Positions 8,744 to 18,141 of a stretch of 60,932 nucleotides of DNA are shown piece after piece. The position numbers and the translations under genes were made by a program. The stretch is from NCBI GenBank assembly GCA_026168805.1, contig JAPFDS010000064.1, positions 1-60,932 on the forward strand, in the 5' to 3' direction. Numbering within the stretch: position 1 is the first letter of the stretch; each line of letters starts with the position of its first letter. Source of the DNA: Caryophanales bacterium. GTDB taxonomy: Bacteria > Bacillota > Bacilli > Bacillales > Amphibacillaceae. The notes beneath the pieces are model-generated. The model was not told the origin of the DNA and did no database searches. It saw nothing but the letters and a program-made list of their open reading frames with translations.

Positions 8744-11700
8744 ATGTATCTAAAAAGACTAGAAAGTGTCGGATTCAAATCATTTGCGGAACGCATTAAC
8801 GTTGAATTCGTTCCAGGGCTAACCGCAGTCGTTGGGCCAAATGGAAGCGGTAAAAGTAATATAACTGACGCCATTCGCTGGGTGTTAGGAGAACAGTCTG
8901 TTCGTTCATTACGAGGTTCGAAAATGGAGGATATTATTTTCCAAGGAAGTGATAGTAGAAATCCATTGAACGTAGCAGAAGTTATTCTTACCCTTGATAA
9001 TACTTCAAAGGAGCTGCCAATAGATTATGATGAAGTAAGCATCACACGTAGAGTATATCGATCAGGTGTGAGTGAGTTTTATATTAACAAACAAGCATGT
9101 CGATTAAAAGATATTGTTGAGCTTTTTATGGATTCTGGGTTAGGAAGAGATGCATTCTCCATCATTGGTCAAGGGCAAGTGGAAGAGATATTAAGTTCTA
9201 AAGCCGACGAAAGACGTACCATTTTTGAAGAAGCTGCAGGCGTTTTAAAATATAAGCAACGAAAACAAAAAGCAGAGTATAAACTAGCCGAAACAGAAGA
9301 AAATTTGTTTCGTATAGAAGATATTATGCATGAAATAGAGCAACAACTAACTCCACTGAAAAAACAAGCATCTACTGCAGAAACATATGTAACGTACAAA
9401 AAACAATTACAATCGGAAGAAGTTTCCTTTATTATTACACAGATTAGGCAACTACATAGTACTTGGGAAGAATTACGTAAAACGATCGATGATCAAAAGG
9501 ATACACATATTGCTGCAACGACTTCTATTCAAAAGAAAGAGATAGGCATAGAAGAAACAAAAGAAGCGATGCGGATTTTAGACCAAGAAGTCGAACAATT
9601 ACAAGAAAAACTGTTAGAACAAACAAAATTCGTTGAGCAAAATGAAGGCCAGAAAAAGCTGTTTGAAGAACGAACGAGACATGCTTCCTCGAATAAAGAA
9701 AATGTACAAAAGCAAATGAAACGTTTAGAGGAACAAATCCATTCAACAAAACAACAGTTTAAAGAAGAAAAAGAAATAGAACATACGATTCAAGCAGAGC
9801 TCCTCAAAATAGAGAAAGATATCGGTGACATACAAGACAAGCTTTCAGCAAGTAAAGAAGTGCTAGAAGAAGATATCGAAGAGCAAAAGTCTGCATATAT
9901 TGATCTTTTAAATGAACAAGCTGCGAAGCGAAATGAACTTCAATCTACTGAACGTTATTTAGCACAACTGGAACAAAAGGAATTATCAGAAGAAGAAAAA
10001 GCAGAACAGCTACAACAAACATACAAAGAAATCGAAAAGAACTATCTTGTAAGTAAAGAAACGTATGAAGAGCAGAACAGTGTCTATGAGAAGCAAGTAA
10101 AAGAAAACGAGCATAGAAAAGCATCCTTACAAAAGAAAAGAGAAGCGTTTGAACAATCTCAACAACAACTTCATGCGTATAATCACAAAATGGCTACACT
10201 CGAGTCGCGTCGAGATGTATTAACAGAAATGAAAGAAGCGTTTCAAGGCTTTTATCATGGTGTAAAACGAGTATTGCAAGCGAGAGACGAAGGAAAATTA
10301 CAAGATATTCACGGAGCAATGGTTGAATTAATGACCGTTCCGAAAGAATATACGATAGCTATTGAAACAACACTAGGCGGTCAAGCACAACATATTGTTA
10401 CGAGCAATGACCGGGCAGCTAGGGAAGCAATATCATGGCTTAAGAAAACAAACTATGGAAGAGCAACATTTCTACCATTAGAATCGATTCAACCGAGATT
10501 TGTACCGATGGCTCAAAAAAAGCAAGTTGAAAATCATCATGGTTTCGTAGGAATTGCTGCCGATCTGATTGAAATAGATAAAGCCTTTAAAAAAGCTGTT
10601 GAACATGTAATGGGCCACGTGTTGGTCACGAAAACATTAAAAGATGCGAATGAAATTGCACAAATAACTAAACGCCGATTTCGCGTGGTGACGCTAGAAG
10701 GGGATGTTGTCAACCCTGGCGGAGCTATGTCTGGTGGTGCCACGCAGAGAAAAGGACCTTCTTTATTTACACGGGATCACGAACTAGAAGAAGTTCAAGC
10801 TCGATTAGATAAAGCGAAGCACGTGATTGCGGATAAGACAGAAGAAGTCGAGAAGATGCGTGCTTCCGTCGCTTCACTTATAGAGGAAATCGAACAAGAA
10901 GAGGAACATATTACAGAGTCCCGTATGCTTGCACAGCAATACCGTGATACGTATTACCAGTATGAAACAAAGTATACGAGCGTAAAAGACCAACTAGAGC
11001 TTACAAAAGCAGATTATACACAATTTCTTGAAGACCAATCATTATATAAAGAGCAAGTGAAGACTTTAAAAAGTGAATTAGTAACGATTGAGAAACAAGC
11101 ACAGTCTATTGAGACGTCTATTGAAGAATTGACCGAACAGCAGGCATCTTTTGAAAGTGATCGACAAGCACATCAAAATCTAATGCATCGTTCAGAAGTC
11201 GAACATGCAGAACATAATGAGCGGTTTAAAAACCAGCAATATAAAGTGCGCACATTAAAGAAACAACTTGATGAAGCAAATGACCAATATGATACTTATC
11301 AAATAGAGTATAACCAATTGGTGGAGTTGGAAAAAGCATCCGGACAGATCACACAATTTGAAGAACGCATTCGTGAATCTACGAAAGATATAGAAAAAAT
11401 AAATAAACAGATTCAATTGAAACGTTCCAAAAGATATGATGAAACTACGTGGATCGAAAGCGAAGAAAGAGAGTTAAAGGAAACGCAGAAAAGCGCCCAA
11501 TCATTGTTACAAGACATTCAGAAAAAAGAGGTCCAGGAAAATAGAATGGATGTCGAACTTGAGAATTTATTATCACATTTGCAACAAGAATACACACTAA
11601 CGTATGAACGAGCTGCAAATGAATATCCCTTTGTTGAAGATGTAGATCAAGCAAAAGAGAAAGTGGAGGAAATAAAACAATCCATTGCACAATTAGGGAC

Positions 11701-12313
11701 TGTAAACTTAGGGGCGATTGAAGAATATGATCGGATTACGGAACGTAATGAATTTTTAACAGAGCAGCGAGAGGACTTAGTACAGGGGAAAGAAACCTTG
11801 TATGAAATTATTCGAGAAATGGACGATGAAATGAAAACAAGGTTTTCAGAAACCTTTAACCACATTAAAGATGAGTTTTCAGTTGTATTTAAAGAGTTAT
11901 TTGGAGGAGGTTCTGCAAAATTACAACTGACAGATCCACATAACTTACTCGATACAGGAATTGATATTATCGCACAACCACCAGGAAAAAAACTTCAACA
12001 TTTAGGTTTACTTTCCGGAGGTGAGCGGTCATTAACTGCAATTGCATTGTTATTCGCAATTTTACGTGTCCGCCCTGTGCCTTTTTGTGTCTTAGATGAA
12101 GTTGAAGCCGCTTTAGATGAAGCGAATGTTGTTCGCTTTGCCGACTATGTCCGCCAGCATAGTGCCGCAACTCAATTTATTGTGATTACACATAGAAAAG
12201 GTACAATGGAAAAGGCTGATGTTTTATATGGAATAACGATGCAAGAATCAGGAGTATCCAGATTAGTTTCTGTTCGACTGGAAGAAACAGATGAATTAAT
12301 GAAACAACCATAA
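8744..12313 (+). CDS. smc: Chromosome segregation ATPase SMC
   Basis: Condensin core that organises and segregates the chromosome with ScpA and ScpB. Walker A GPNGSGKS at 31-38; long coiled coils interrupted by the hinge (GAMVELMTVPKEY through GGAMSGGA, roughly 520-665); ABC signature LSGGERSL near residue 1090 and Walker B VLDEVEAALDEAN near 1117. 1189 aa, the expected length. ftsY follows after 26 bases, as in other Bacilli. Confidence 0.97.
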   Translation: MYLKRLESVGFKSFAERINVEFVPGLTAVVGPNGSGKSNITDAIRWVLGEQSVRSLRGSKMEDIIFQGSDSRNPLNVAEVILTLDNTSKELPIDYDEVSITRRVYRSGVSEFYINKQACRLKDIVELFMDSGLGRDAFSIIGQGQVEEILSSKADERRTIFEEAAGVLKYKQRKQKAEYKLAETEENLFRIEDIMHEIEQQLTPLKKQASTAETYVTYKKQLQSEEVSFIITQIRQLHSTWEELRKTIDDQKDTHIAATTSIQKKEIGIEETKEAMRILDQEVEQLQEKLLEQTKFVEQNEGQKKLFEERTRHASSNKENVQKQMKRLEEQIHSTKQQFKEEKEIEHTIQAELLKIEKDIGDIQDKLSASKEVLEEDIEEQKSAYIDLLNEQAAKRNELQSTERYLAQLEQKELSEEEKAEQLQQTYKEIEKNYLVSKETYEEQNSVYEKQVKENEHRKASLQKKREAFEQSQQQLHAYNHKMATLESRRDVLTEMKEAFQGFYHGVKRVLQARDEGKLQDIHGAMVELMTVPKEYTIAIETTLGGQAQHIVTSNDRAAREAISWLKKTNYGRATFLPLESIQPRFVPMAQKKQVENHHGFVGIAADLIEIDKAFKKAVEHVMGHVLVTKTLKDANEIAQITKRRFRVVTLEGDVVNPGGAMSGGATQRKGPSLFTRDHELEEVQARLDKAKHVIADKTEEVEKMRASVASLIEEIEQEEEHITESRMLAQQYRDTYYQYETKYTSVKDQLELTKADYTQFLEDQSLYKEQVKTLKSELVTIEKQAQSIETSIEELTEQQASFESDRQAHQNLMHRSEVEHAEHNERFKNQQYKVRTLKKQLDEANDQYDTYQIEYNQLVELEKASGQITQFEERIRESTKDIEKINKQIQLKRSKRYDETTWIESEERELKETQKSAQSLLQDIQKKEVQENRMDVELENLLSHLQQEYTLTYERAANEYPFVEDVDQAKEKVEEIKQSIAQLGTVNLGAIEEYDRITERNEFLTEQREDLVQGKETLYEIIREMDDEMKTRFSETFNHIKDEFSVVFKELFGGGSAKLQLTDPHNLLDTGIDIIAQPPGKKLQHLGLLSGGERSLTAIALLFAILRVRPVPFCVLDEVEAALDEANVVRFADYVRQHSAATQFIVITHRKGTMEKADVLYGITMQESGVSRLVSVRLEETDELMKQP

Positions 12314-12339
12314 TATTAGATTATGAGAGGAAGAAACAA

Positions 12340-13335
12340 ATGAATTTTATTCAAAAGTTAAAGCGCCGTTTTACTCAAGATGAATCAAATGAAGTATCAG
12401 ATACGTATAAAAAAGGTATGGAAAAAACACGTAATAGTTTCTCTGGCCGTATCAATGATTTAATTGCCCGCTATCGTAAGGTAGATGAAGACTTTTTTGA
12501 GGAGTTAGAAGAGGTTCTAATTACAGCGGACGTAGGTGTGTCAACTGTAATGGATTTTATTGATGAGTTGAAAATGGAAGTAAAGCGCCAAAATATTAAA
12601 GATACGAAAGACACAAAAGAAGTCATTTCCGAGACACTTGTATCCATCTATCAAAGCGGAGATGATGAATCATTATCAGAAATCAATATGCAGGACGATG
12701 GAGAGTTAACAGTTATTCTTGTAGTTGGAGTGAATGGTGTTGGTAAAACGACTTCCATCGGTAAACTAGCGCACTCTTATAAGCAAGAGGGAAAGAAAGT
12801 TGTTCTTGCAGCAGGTGATACGTTTAGAGCAGGTGCCATTGAACAGCTTGAAGAATGGGGGAAACGTGCTGAAGTAGATGTTGTGAAACAATCTGAAGGA
12901 AGTGATCCAGCAGCAGTTATTTTTGACGCCATTCGTGCAGCTAAATCCCGTAAAGCAGATATTTTGATATGTGATACTGCCGGACGCTTGCAAAACAAAG
13001 TAAATTTAATGAATGAGCTAGGAAAAGTGAATCGTATTATTGAGCGAGAAATACCAGGAGCACCTCATGAAGTGTTACTCGTATTAGACGCAACTACAGG
13101 ACAAAATGCACTGAGTCAGGCGAAAACATTTTCAGATGTAACAAATGTATCTGGCATTGTTTTAACAAAGTTAGATGGAACAGCCAAAGGTGGTATTGTT
13201 CTAGCCATTCGTAAAGAGTTAGCGATTCCTGTAAAATATGTAGGTCTGGGCGAAAAGGCAGAAGACTTACAACCATTTGAGCCAGATGCATTCGTATATG
13301 GACTATTTGCTGGAATGATGGATGAAGAAGAGTAA
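12340..13335 (+). CDS. ftsY: Signal recognition particle receptor FtsY
   Basis: GTPase that docks SRP-ribosome complexes at the membrane. It has a short charged N-terminus rather than the long acidic domain of enterobacteria, then the NG domain: G1 GVNGVGKT at about 130-137, [19 protein letters not shown]. 331 aa. SD AGAGGAAG upstream. Its partner Ffh is two genes downstream. Confidence 0.96.
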   Translation: MNFIQKLKRRFTQDESNEVSDTYKKGMEKTRNSFSGRINDLIARYRKVDEDFFEELEEVLITADVGVSTVMDFIDELKMEVKRQNIKDTKDTKEVISETLVSIYQSGDDESLSEINMQDDGELTVILVVGVNGVGKTTSIGKLAHSYKQEGKKVVLAAGDTFRAGAIEQLEEWGKRAEVDVVKQSEGSDPAAVIFDAIRAAKSRKADILICDTAGRLQNKVNLMNELGKVNRIIEREIPGAPHEVLLVLDATTGQNALSQAKTFSDVTNVSGIVLTKLDGTAKGGIVLAIRKELAIPVKYVGLGEKAEDLQPFEPDAFVYGLFAGMMDEEE

Positions 13336-13350
13336 TTTTGGCAATATAAC

Positions 13351-13380
13351 TTGACAGCAGAAAACGAATTTCGTTATGCT
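13351..13380 (+). promoter_or_regulatory. Candidate sigma-A promoter for ylxM-ffh
   Basis: A perfect -35 TTGACA at 13351-13356 is followed 18 bases later by TATGCT (13375-13380), a moderate -10. It lies just after the ftsY stop codon and 40 bases before the ylxM start. Confidence 0.5.
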
Positions 13381-13419
13381 TACACATGTAAAGGAAAAAT
13401 ACTTAACGAAGAGGTAATC

Positions 13420-13749
13420 ATGTTGCTTGAAAAAACAATGCGATTAAATTATTTACTTGATTTTTATCATGCATTATTAACTCCAAAACAACGGGAGTAC
13501 ACGATGTTATATTATTTAGAAGATTATTCTCTTGCAGAAATTGCCAATCATGCGAATGTCTCTAGGCAAGCTGTATATGATAATATAAAACGTACAGAAG
13601 GTATTTTAGAAACATATGAAGAAAAACTGCATTTATATCATACATTTCAAAAAAGAAATGTTTTATTTGAACAACTTGAAAGTAACCTGGAAGAAGAGCA
13701 AAAAGAAACAATACATCCAATCATTGAACAATTAAAAGAATTGGGTTAG
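13420..13749 (+). CDS. ylxM: YlxM, putative DNA-binding regulator of the SRP operon
   Basis: 109-aa helix-turn-helix protein of the UPF0122/YlxM family, always next to ffh. It has a sigma-70 region 4-like core: [18 protein letters not shown] then [23 protein letters not shown] 13420 is used because of the SD GAGGT at 13411-13415; an upstream in-frame extension has no binding site and would begin inside the promoter. In streptococci YlxM assists SRP assembly; its job in Bacilli is not settled. Confidence 0.92.
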   Translation: MLLEKTMRLNYLLDFYHALLTPKQREYTMLYYLEDYSLAEIANHANVSRQAVYDNIKRTEGILETYEEKLHLYHTFQKRNVLFEQLESNLEEEQKETIHPIIEQLKELG

Positions 13750-13761
13750 GGGGAACCTTTT

Positions 13762-15105
13762 ATGGTATTTGGAGGGTTGGCTGACCGCTTACAAGATACA
13801 TTCAAAAAAATAACGGGTAAAGGTAAGGTAAACGAACAAGATGTAAATATAATGGCCCGTGAAGTACGACTTGCCTTACTAGAAGCTGATGTTAACTTTA
13901 GAGTAGTAAAAGATTTTATTAAGCGAGTGAAAGAACGAGCAGTCGGTGCTGAAGTCATGGAGAGTTTAACACCTGGACAACAAGTAGTAAAAGTTGTCCA
14001 AGATGAACTGACACAACTGATGGGCGGCGAACAAAGTTCAATAGCTGTTGCGGACCGTTCACCAACCGTTATTATGATGGTAGGTTTACAAGGTGCTGGT
14101 AAAACGACGACATCTGGAAAATTAGCAAATTTATTGCGTAAAAAACAAAATCGTAAACCATTGCTCGTTGCTTGTGACGTTTATCGTCCGGCGGCAATAA
14201 ACCAATTACAAACGGTAGGTAAACAGCTTGATATTCCTGTGTTTGAAAAAGGAACAGAAGCGAATCCAGTTGATATTGCAAAAGAAGCCATTGCACATGC
14301 AAAGGAAGAACATCTAGATTATGTCATTATTGACACAGCAGGTCGCTTACACGTCGATCACGAATTAATGGATGAACTCACGGAAGTAAAAGAAATAACT
14401 TCTCCAGATGAAATTTTTCTAGTTGTCGATGCAATGACAGGTCAAGATGCAGTCAATGTCGCAGAAAACTTTAACGAACAATTAGACGTAACTGGAGTTG
14501 TATTAACAAAATTAGATGGTGACACACGTGGTGGTGCGGCATTATCGATTAGAGCTGTAACGGATAAACCGATTAAATTCGCTGGTATGGGTGAAAAGCT
14601 AGATGAGCTTGAAGAATTTCATCCTGATCGTATGGCTTCACGCATATTAGGTATGGGTGACGTACTATCATTAATTGAAAAAGCTGAAACCCAAGTGGAT
14701 GAAAAACAAGCGCGCGAACTAGAAGAGAAAATGCGCACAATGTCTTTCACATTTGAAGACTTTTTAGAGCAAATGGGGCAAGTTCGACAAATGGGCCCGC
14801 TTGAAGACCTTATGGCAATGATTCCTGGTGCTTCCAAAATGAAAGGCTTAAAAAATGCCCAACTAGATGATAGTCAAATAAGTCAGGTAGAAGCAATTAT
14901 TCAATCGATGACAATTGAAGAACGACAAAATCCTGATGTAATGAATGCCAGTAGAAAGAGACGTATTGCAAAAGGTTCAGGAACATCTGTCGCTCAAGTG
15001 AACCGTTTATTGAAACAATTTAATGAAATGAAAAAAATGATGAAACAAATGTCTGGTGGAAAGCCTGGTAAAAAAGGTGGCGGCTTTAAAATGCCATTTA
15101 TGTAG
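13762..15105 (+). CDS. ffh: Signal recognition particle protein Ffh
   Basis: Binds signal peptides and 4.5S/scRNA to deliver ribosomes to FtsY. NG GTPase domain with G1 GLQGAGKT at about 108-115, DTAGRLHVD, TKLDGDTRGG; methionine-rich M domain from about 300 to the end, with the RNA-binding SRKRRIAKGSG segment and a Gly/Lys/Met tail. 447 aa. SD AGGGGGAA precedes ATG 13762. Confidence 0.97.
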   Translation: MVFGGLADRLQDTFKKITGKGKVNEQDVNIMAREVRLALLEADVNFRVVKDFIKRVKERAVGAEVMESLTPGQQVVKVVQDELTQLMGGEQSSIAVADRSPTVIMMVGLQGAGKTTTSGKLANLLRKKQNRKPLLVACDVYRPAAINQLQTVGKQLDIPVFEKGTEANPVDIAKEAIAHAKEEHLDYVIIDTAGRLHVDHELMDELTEVKEITSPDEIFLVVDAMTGQDAVNVAENFNEQLDVTGVVLTKLDGDTRGGAALSIRAVTDKPIKFAGMGEKLDELEEFHPDRMASRILGMGDVLSLIEKAETQVDEKQARELEEKMRTMSFTFEDFLEQMGQVRQMGPLEDLMAMIPGASKMKGLKNAQLDDSQISQVEAIIQSMTIEERQNPDVMNASRKRRIAKGSGTSVAQVNRLLKQFNEMKKMMKQMSGGKPGKKGGGFKMPFM

Positions 15106-15189
15106 AGGGACTGTGCGATTTAAACATGCAGTCACATCCTGGTAAAATGAGCTAGAATAACAAATTTAAATAATGTCATGCAAAAGTAC

Positions 15190-15218
15190 TTTACAGTCTT
15201 TTAAAAGTTTGGTAATAT
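15190..15218 (+). promoter_or_regulatory. Sigma-A promoter of rpsP
   Basis: TTTACA at 15190-15195, a 17-base spacer, and TAATAT at 15213-15218. It is placed 37 bases before the rpsP start in the 149-base ffh-rpsP gap, which otherwise holds nothing I recognise. Confidence 0.7.
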
Positions 15219-15254
15219 ATGAACTTGTGAAGAACAATTTAGGAGGTGCAACAC

Positions 15255-15527
15255 ATGTCTGTTAAAATTCGTTTCAAACGTATGGGTTCAAAAAGAAATC
15301 CATTTTATAGAATTGTAGTAGCTGATTCACGTGCTCCACGTAATGGTCGTTCAATTGAACAACTAGGAACATATAACCCAGTATCAACACCACCAGAATT
15401 CAAGATTGATGAAGAAAAAGCATTAGATTGGATGACGAAAGGTGCTCAACCAAGTGATACTGTGCGTAACTTATTTTCAAAAGAAGGCATCATGAAAAAA
15501 TTACACGACCAAAAAAATGCTAAGTAA
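15255..15527 (+). CDS. rpsP: Ribosomal protein S16
   Basis: 30S subunit protein needed for assembly. 90 aa, very basic, with family motif [19 protein letters not shown] at the start. ATG 15255 is set by the SD TTAGGAGGTG at 15239-15247; the longer frame lacks a site. Heads the operon rpsP-khpA-ylqD-rimM-trmD. Confidence 0.97.
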   Translation: MSVKIRFKRMGSKRNPFYRIVVADSRAPRNGRSIEQLGTYNPVSTPPEFKIDEEKALDWMTKGAQPSDTVRNLFSKEGIMKKLHDQKNAK

Positions 15528-15541
15528 AGGTTTGTGATATC

Positions 15542-15769
15542 ATGAAAGTCTTAATAGAATCAATTGTAAGTCGACTTGTTGATTATCCAGATGAAATAAA
15601 TGTAGAAGAGAAAGAAGAATCTACTAAAATTGTCTATCATTTGACAGTACATCATGATGATGTCGGGAAAGTGATTGGGAAAAACGGCAGAATAGCAAAA
15701 GCCATTCGAACAGTAGTTTATGCGGCTAAGCCTGAAGTAAACAAGCGAATTTACTTAGATATTATGTAA
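15542..15769 (+). CDS. khpA: KH-domain RNA-binding protein KhpA (YlqC)
   Basis: 75-aa single KH domain with the nucleic-acid-binding GKNG loop at 46-49 (GKVIGKNGRIAKAIRTVV). In Firmicutes KhpA pairs with KhpB/Jag and affects cell size and gene expression through RNA. It lies 14 bases after rpsP, the conserved place for this gene. Confidence 0.93.
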   Translation: MKVLIESIVSRLVDYPDEINVEEKEESTKIVYHLTVHHDDVGKVIGKNGRIAKAIRTVVYAAKPEVNKRIYLDIM

Positions 15770-15772
15770 AAT

Positions 15773-15805
15773 GGGAGAGGGAGATTGATACCTTTCCCTT
15801 TTATT
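15773..15805 (+). terminator. Possible weak terminator after khpA
   Basis: GGGAGAGG (15773-15780) pairs with CCTTTCCC (15791-15798), with one G-U pair, followed by TTTTATT. The 8-bp stem is modest, so it would reduce rather than stop transcription into ylqD. Confidence 0.5.
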
Positions 15806-15830
15806 ATGTGGAAAGCAAGGGTGATTTTTA

Positions 15831-16220
15831 ATGCAGATTGTCCAACCTGTACGAATTTCACATGTCTTGACTGAAAAAAGTAAAAAGGACTTACAAAACA
15901 ATTTTACGCAAAAGAAATTGCGACTTGAACAAGAGTGTGAACAACTTTTATTTGAACAACGAAAATTAGAACGAAACATGAGTGACCATCGAATAGAAGT
16001 TGCAAATAAAATCCAAAAAGAAATTAAAAACCGCAAAGAGCAACAACATCAACTTGATTTTAAGTTAGAACAATTAAGTACACTTCCTTTGGGAAGCGAA
16101 TTGGTTGAAAAAGAAGTGGATGCTCTTGTTGAAGTATCAATTGGTTCTAAGTGGAGCACACTAACGAAAGAAATGACGATCGTTATTGAAGATGATGTAA
16201 TTATACGTATCGATCGATGA
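15831..16220 (+). CDS. ylqD: YlqD family protein
   Basis: 129-aa protein matching YlqD by position (khpA-ylqD-rimM) and by layout: a short N-terminal segment, a charged coiled coil over about residues 20-75, then a small beta-rich tail ([20 protein letters not shown]). No catalytic motif, membrane segment or signal peptide is evident. Function unknown. Its end overlaps the rimM reading frame region, with rimM starting 12 bases after its stop. Confidence 0.88.
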   Translation: MQIVQPVRISHVLTEKSKKDLQNNFTQKKLRLEQECEQLLFEQRKLERNMSDHRIEVANKIQKEIKNRKEQQHQLDFKLEQLSTLPLGSELVEKEVDALVEVSIGSKWSTLTKEMTIVIEDDVIIRIDR

Positions 16221-16231
16221 TAGGTGATACA

Positions 16232-16744
16232 ATGGAAAAGTTATTTGAAGTTGGAAAAATTGTGAATACACATGGAGTAAAAGGAGAAGTTCGTGTCATT
16301 CGAACGACTGACTTTGAAGAGCGTTTTACTCCTGGGAATGTCTTATATATTGTGAAGGGAAAACAACACCCTATATCTGTTACAGTGAAGAATCATCGGA
16401 TACATAAACAATTTGATTTACTAACGTTTGAAGAATATAAACGCATAGATGAAGTAGAGTCATTTAAAGGTTGTATGTTAAAAGTCTCTGAGTCTGATCT
16501 CACCCCTTTATCCAAAGGAGAATATTATTATCACGAGATTATTGGTTGTACAGTTGAAACTGAGGAAGGGAATACACTTGGAGTTATAACATCTATTTTA
16601 TCACCAGGAGCAAATGACGTCTGGATTGTACAAACTGAAGATCAGAAGGAAGTACTCATTCCTTACATTAACGATGTTGTAAAATATGTAGATATTGAGC
16701 AAAAACTCGTGAAGATTCACCTAATGGAAGGACTGATTGACTAG
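16232..16744 (+). CDS. rimM: Ribosome maturation factor RimM
   Basis: Binds S19 and helps process 16S rRNA at the 30S head. N-terminal beta barrel ([16 protein letters not shown]) and a C-terminal PRC-barrel ([14 protein letters not shown]). 170 aa. ATG 16232 is preferred over ATG 16217 because the SD-like AGGTG (16222-16226) precedes it and the N-terminus then matches relatives. Overlaps trmD by one base. Confidence 0.94.
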   Translation: MEKLFEVGKIVNTHGVKGEVRVIRTTDFEERFTPGNVLYIVKGKQHPISVTVKNHRIHKQFDLLTFEEYKRIDEVESFKGCMLKVSESDLTPLSKGEYYYHEIIGCTVETEEGNTLGVITSILSPGANDVWIVQTEDQKEVLIPYINDVVKYVDIEQKLVKIHLMEGLID

Positions 16745-17475
16745 TGCATATAGATATTTTAACGTTATTTCCAGATATGCTTGAACAACCTTTACAAACT
16801 TCTATTTTAAAAAGAGCACAAGAACAAAAGGTATTTTCGTATGATTTAATAAACTTCAGAGAATATACGGATAACAAACACCAAAAGGTAGATGATACAC
16901 CTTATGGTGGTGGAGCGGGAATGGTTTTATCTGCGCAACCAATTTTTGATGCGGTGGAAGCAGTACAAGCACATAGACAATCAAAGCCACGTGTAGTGTT
17001 GCTATGTCCTCAAGGGGAGCGCTATACTCAGAAAAAAGCCGAAGAACTTTCAAAAGAAGAGCACCTTATATTCCTTTGCGGGCACTATGAAGGATTTGAT
17101 GAACGTGTACGTGAGCATCTTGTCACGGATGAAATATCGATTGGGGATTATGTCCTTACGGGTGGAGAACTAGGTGCTTTAGTTATCGTGGATAGTGTTG
17201 TCAGACTGTTACCAGATGCACTTGGTAATAAAGAATCAGCCAAAGAGGACTCGTTTTCTACCGGATTATTAGAACATCCCCATTACACGAAACCTGCACA
17301 TTTTAGAGGAATGGATGTTCCAGAAGTATTATTATCAGGAAACCACCAACATATAGCCGATTGGCGTCGTAAACAATCCCTGAAACGAACGGCTGAAAGA
17401 CGACCGGATTTACTTCGGGATATAGAGTTAACAACAGAAGAGAAGGCATTTATAAAGCCCTATAAAAAATTGTAA
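16744..17475 (+). CDS. trmD: tRNA (guanine-37-N1)-methyltransferase TrmD
   Basis: Methylates G37 next to the anticodon to prevent frameshifting. Trefoil-knot SAM site motifs are intact: [18 protein letters not shown] (about 113-122), [11 protein letters not shown]. 243 aa. Starts with GTG, which shares its G with the rimM stop (TAGTG), so translation is coupled. Confidence 0.96.
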   Translation: MHIDILTLFPDMLEQPLQTSILKRAQEQKVFSYDLINFREYTDNKHQKVDDTPYGGGAGMVLSAQPIFDAVEAVQAHRQSKPRVVLLCPQGERYTQKKAEELSKEEHLIFLCGHYEGFDERVREHLVTDEISIGDYVLTGGELGALVIVDSVVRLLPDALGNKESAKEDSFSTGLLEHPHYTKPAHFRGMDVPEVLLSGNHQHIADWRRKQSLKRTAERRPDLLRDIELTTEEKAFIKPYKKL

Positions 17476-17491
17476 AAAGCTCTGAATATTG

Positions 17492-17520
17492 TTGTGAAAA
17501 TATATGGCGTGTGTTATATT
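17492..17520 (+). promoter_or_regulatory. Sigma-A promoter of rplS
   Basis: TTGTGA at 17492-17497, 17-base spacer, TATATT at 17515-17520, with an upstream TGT that adds extended -10 character. Transcription would start near 17527, at the first stem of the L19 leader. Confidence 0.75.
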
Positions 17521-17526
17521 ATTACA

Positions 17527-17596
17527 TGTGCTTAAGTAAACGACTGAAGCACGATAAACGATGTTCCGCTACCTCATAGAAGGTAAGAGCATTGGT
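17527..17596 (+). ncRNA. L19 (rplS) mRNA leader, likely autoregulatory
   Basis: Two hairpins are visible: GTGCTT (17528-17533) with AAGCAC (17547-17552), then a longer one in which TACC pairs with GGTA and flanking ATG with CAT across an internal loop (about 17560-17592). A structured leader of this kind before rplS is known in Bacilli and is thought to let free L19 repress its own synthesis. I could not run a covariance model, so the match to that family is by position and shape. Confidence 0.65.
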
Positions 17597-17615
17597 TTGG
17601 AAGGAGTGGAACCAC

Positions 17616-17960
17616 ATGCAAAATATCATTGCAGACGTAACAAAAGATCAATTACGCACAGATCACCCGACATTTCGTGCAGGTGATAGTGTAAAAGTAG
17701 ACGTTAAAGTCGTTGAAGGATCGCGTGAGCGTATTCAAGTCTTTGAAGGTGTCGTAATTAAGCGTCAAAATGGCGGAATTAGTGAAACATTCACAGTTCG
17801 TAAGGATTCTTACGGAGTCGGTGTTGAACGTACTTTCCCATTGCATTCTCCGAGAGTAGCTAAGATTGAAGTAGCTAAACGTGGAGTTGTTCGACGCGCT
17901 AAACTTTACTACTTACGTAACTTACGCGGTAGAGCTGCACGTATTCGTGAGCGCCGATAA
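17616..17960 (+). CDS. rplS: Ribosomal protein L19
   Basis: 50S protein at the subunit interface. 114 aa, basic, with the family segments [26 protein letters not shown] and a RERR C-terminus. ATG 17616 follows the SD GGAAGGAGTGG; the in-frame ATG at 17592 lies within the leader and is not expected to be used. Its own promoter, leader and terminator make it an independent unit. Confidence 0.97.
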   Translation: MQNIIADVTKDQLRTDHPTFRAGDSVKVDVKVVEGSRERIQVFEGVVIKRQNGGISETFTVRKDSYGVGVERTFPLHSPRVAKIEVAKRGVVRRAKLYYLRNLRGRAARIRERR

Positions 17961-18023
17961 GCAAGAAATAAGTGTAGCATAATGGTTGAAAAATGCATAA
18001 GCTACAATCATTTCTACAGATTG

Positions 18024-18074
18024 TTATAAGAAAAAAGGAGCTTTGCATCAACTGCAAGCTCCTTTTTCTTATAA
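18024..18074 (+). terminator. Strong bidirectional terminator after rplS
   Basis: Arms TTATAAGAAAAA-GGAGCTT-GCA and TGC-AAGCTCC-TTTTTCTTATAA pair over about 20 bp, with one extra A and one extra T bulged. A GC-rich core flanked by A and T tracts makes it work in both directions. Confidence 0.9.
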
Positions 18075-18079
18075 GTGAG

Positions 18080-18123
18080 TGAATTTCATACCTACAGCAT
18101 ACGTATTATGGAATTCATTAAAG
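18080..18123 (+). repeat. Palindromic element, copy 1 (before lepB)
   Basis: TGAATTTCATA (18080-18090) is nearly inverted at TATGGAATTCA (18107-18117). The block from ATACGTATTATG to ATTCATTAAAG (18099-18122) matches 58457-58480, upstream of sigD, with one base difference, and GAATTTCATA and TACAGC are shared too. Copy 1 looks like copy 2 with about 20 bases removed between TACAGC and ATACG. The segment lies between the rplS terminator and lepB, so it also has to hold any lepB promoter. Confidence 0.75.
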
Positions 18124-18141
18124 TATAAGGATGAGATGTGA

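Noticed and set aside
18080-18105. TGAATT-N16-CGTA as an ECF-type (sigma-W-like) promoter for lepB
   Set aside because: The -35 matches only four of six bases, and the spacing is not kept in the second copy before sigD.
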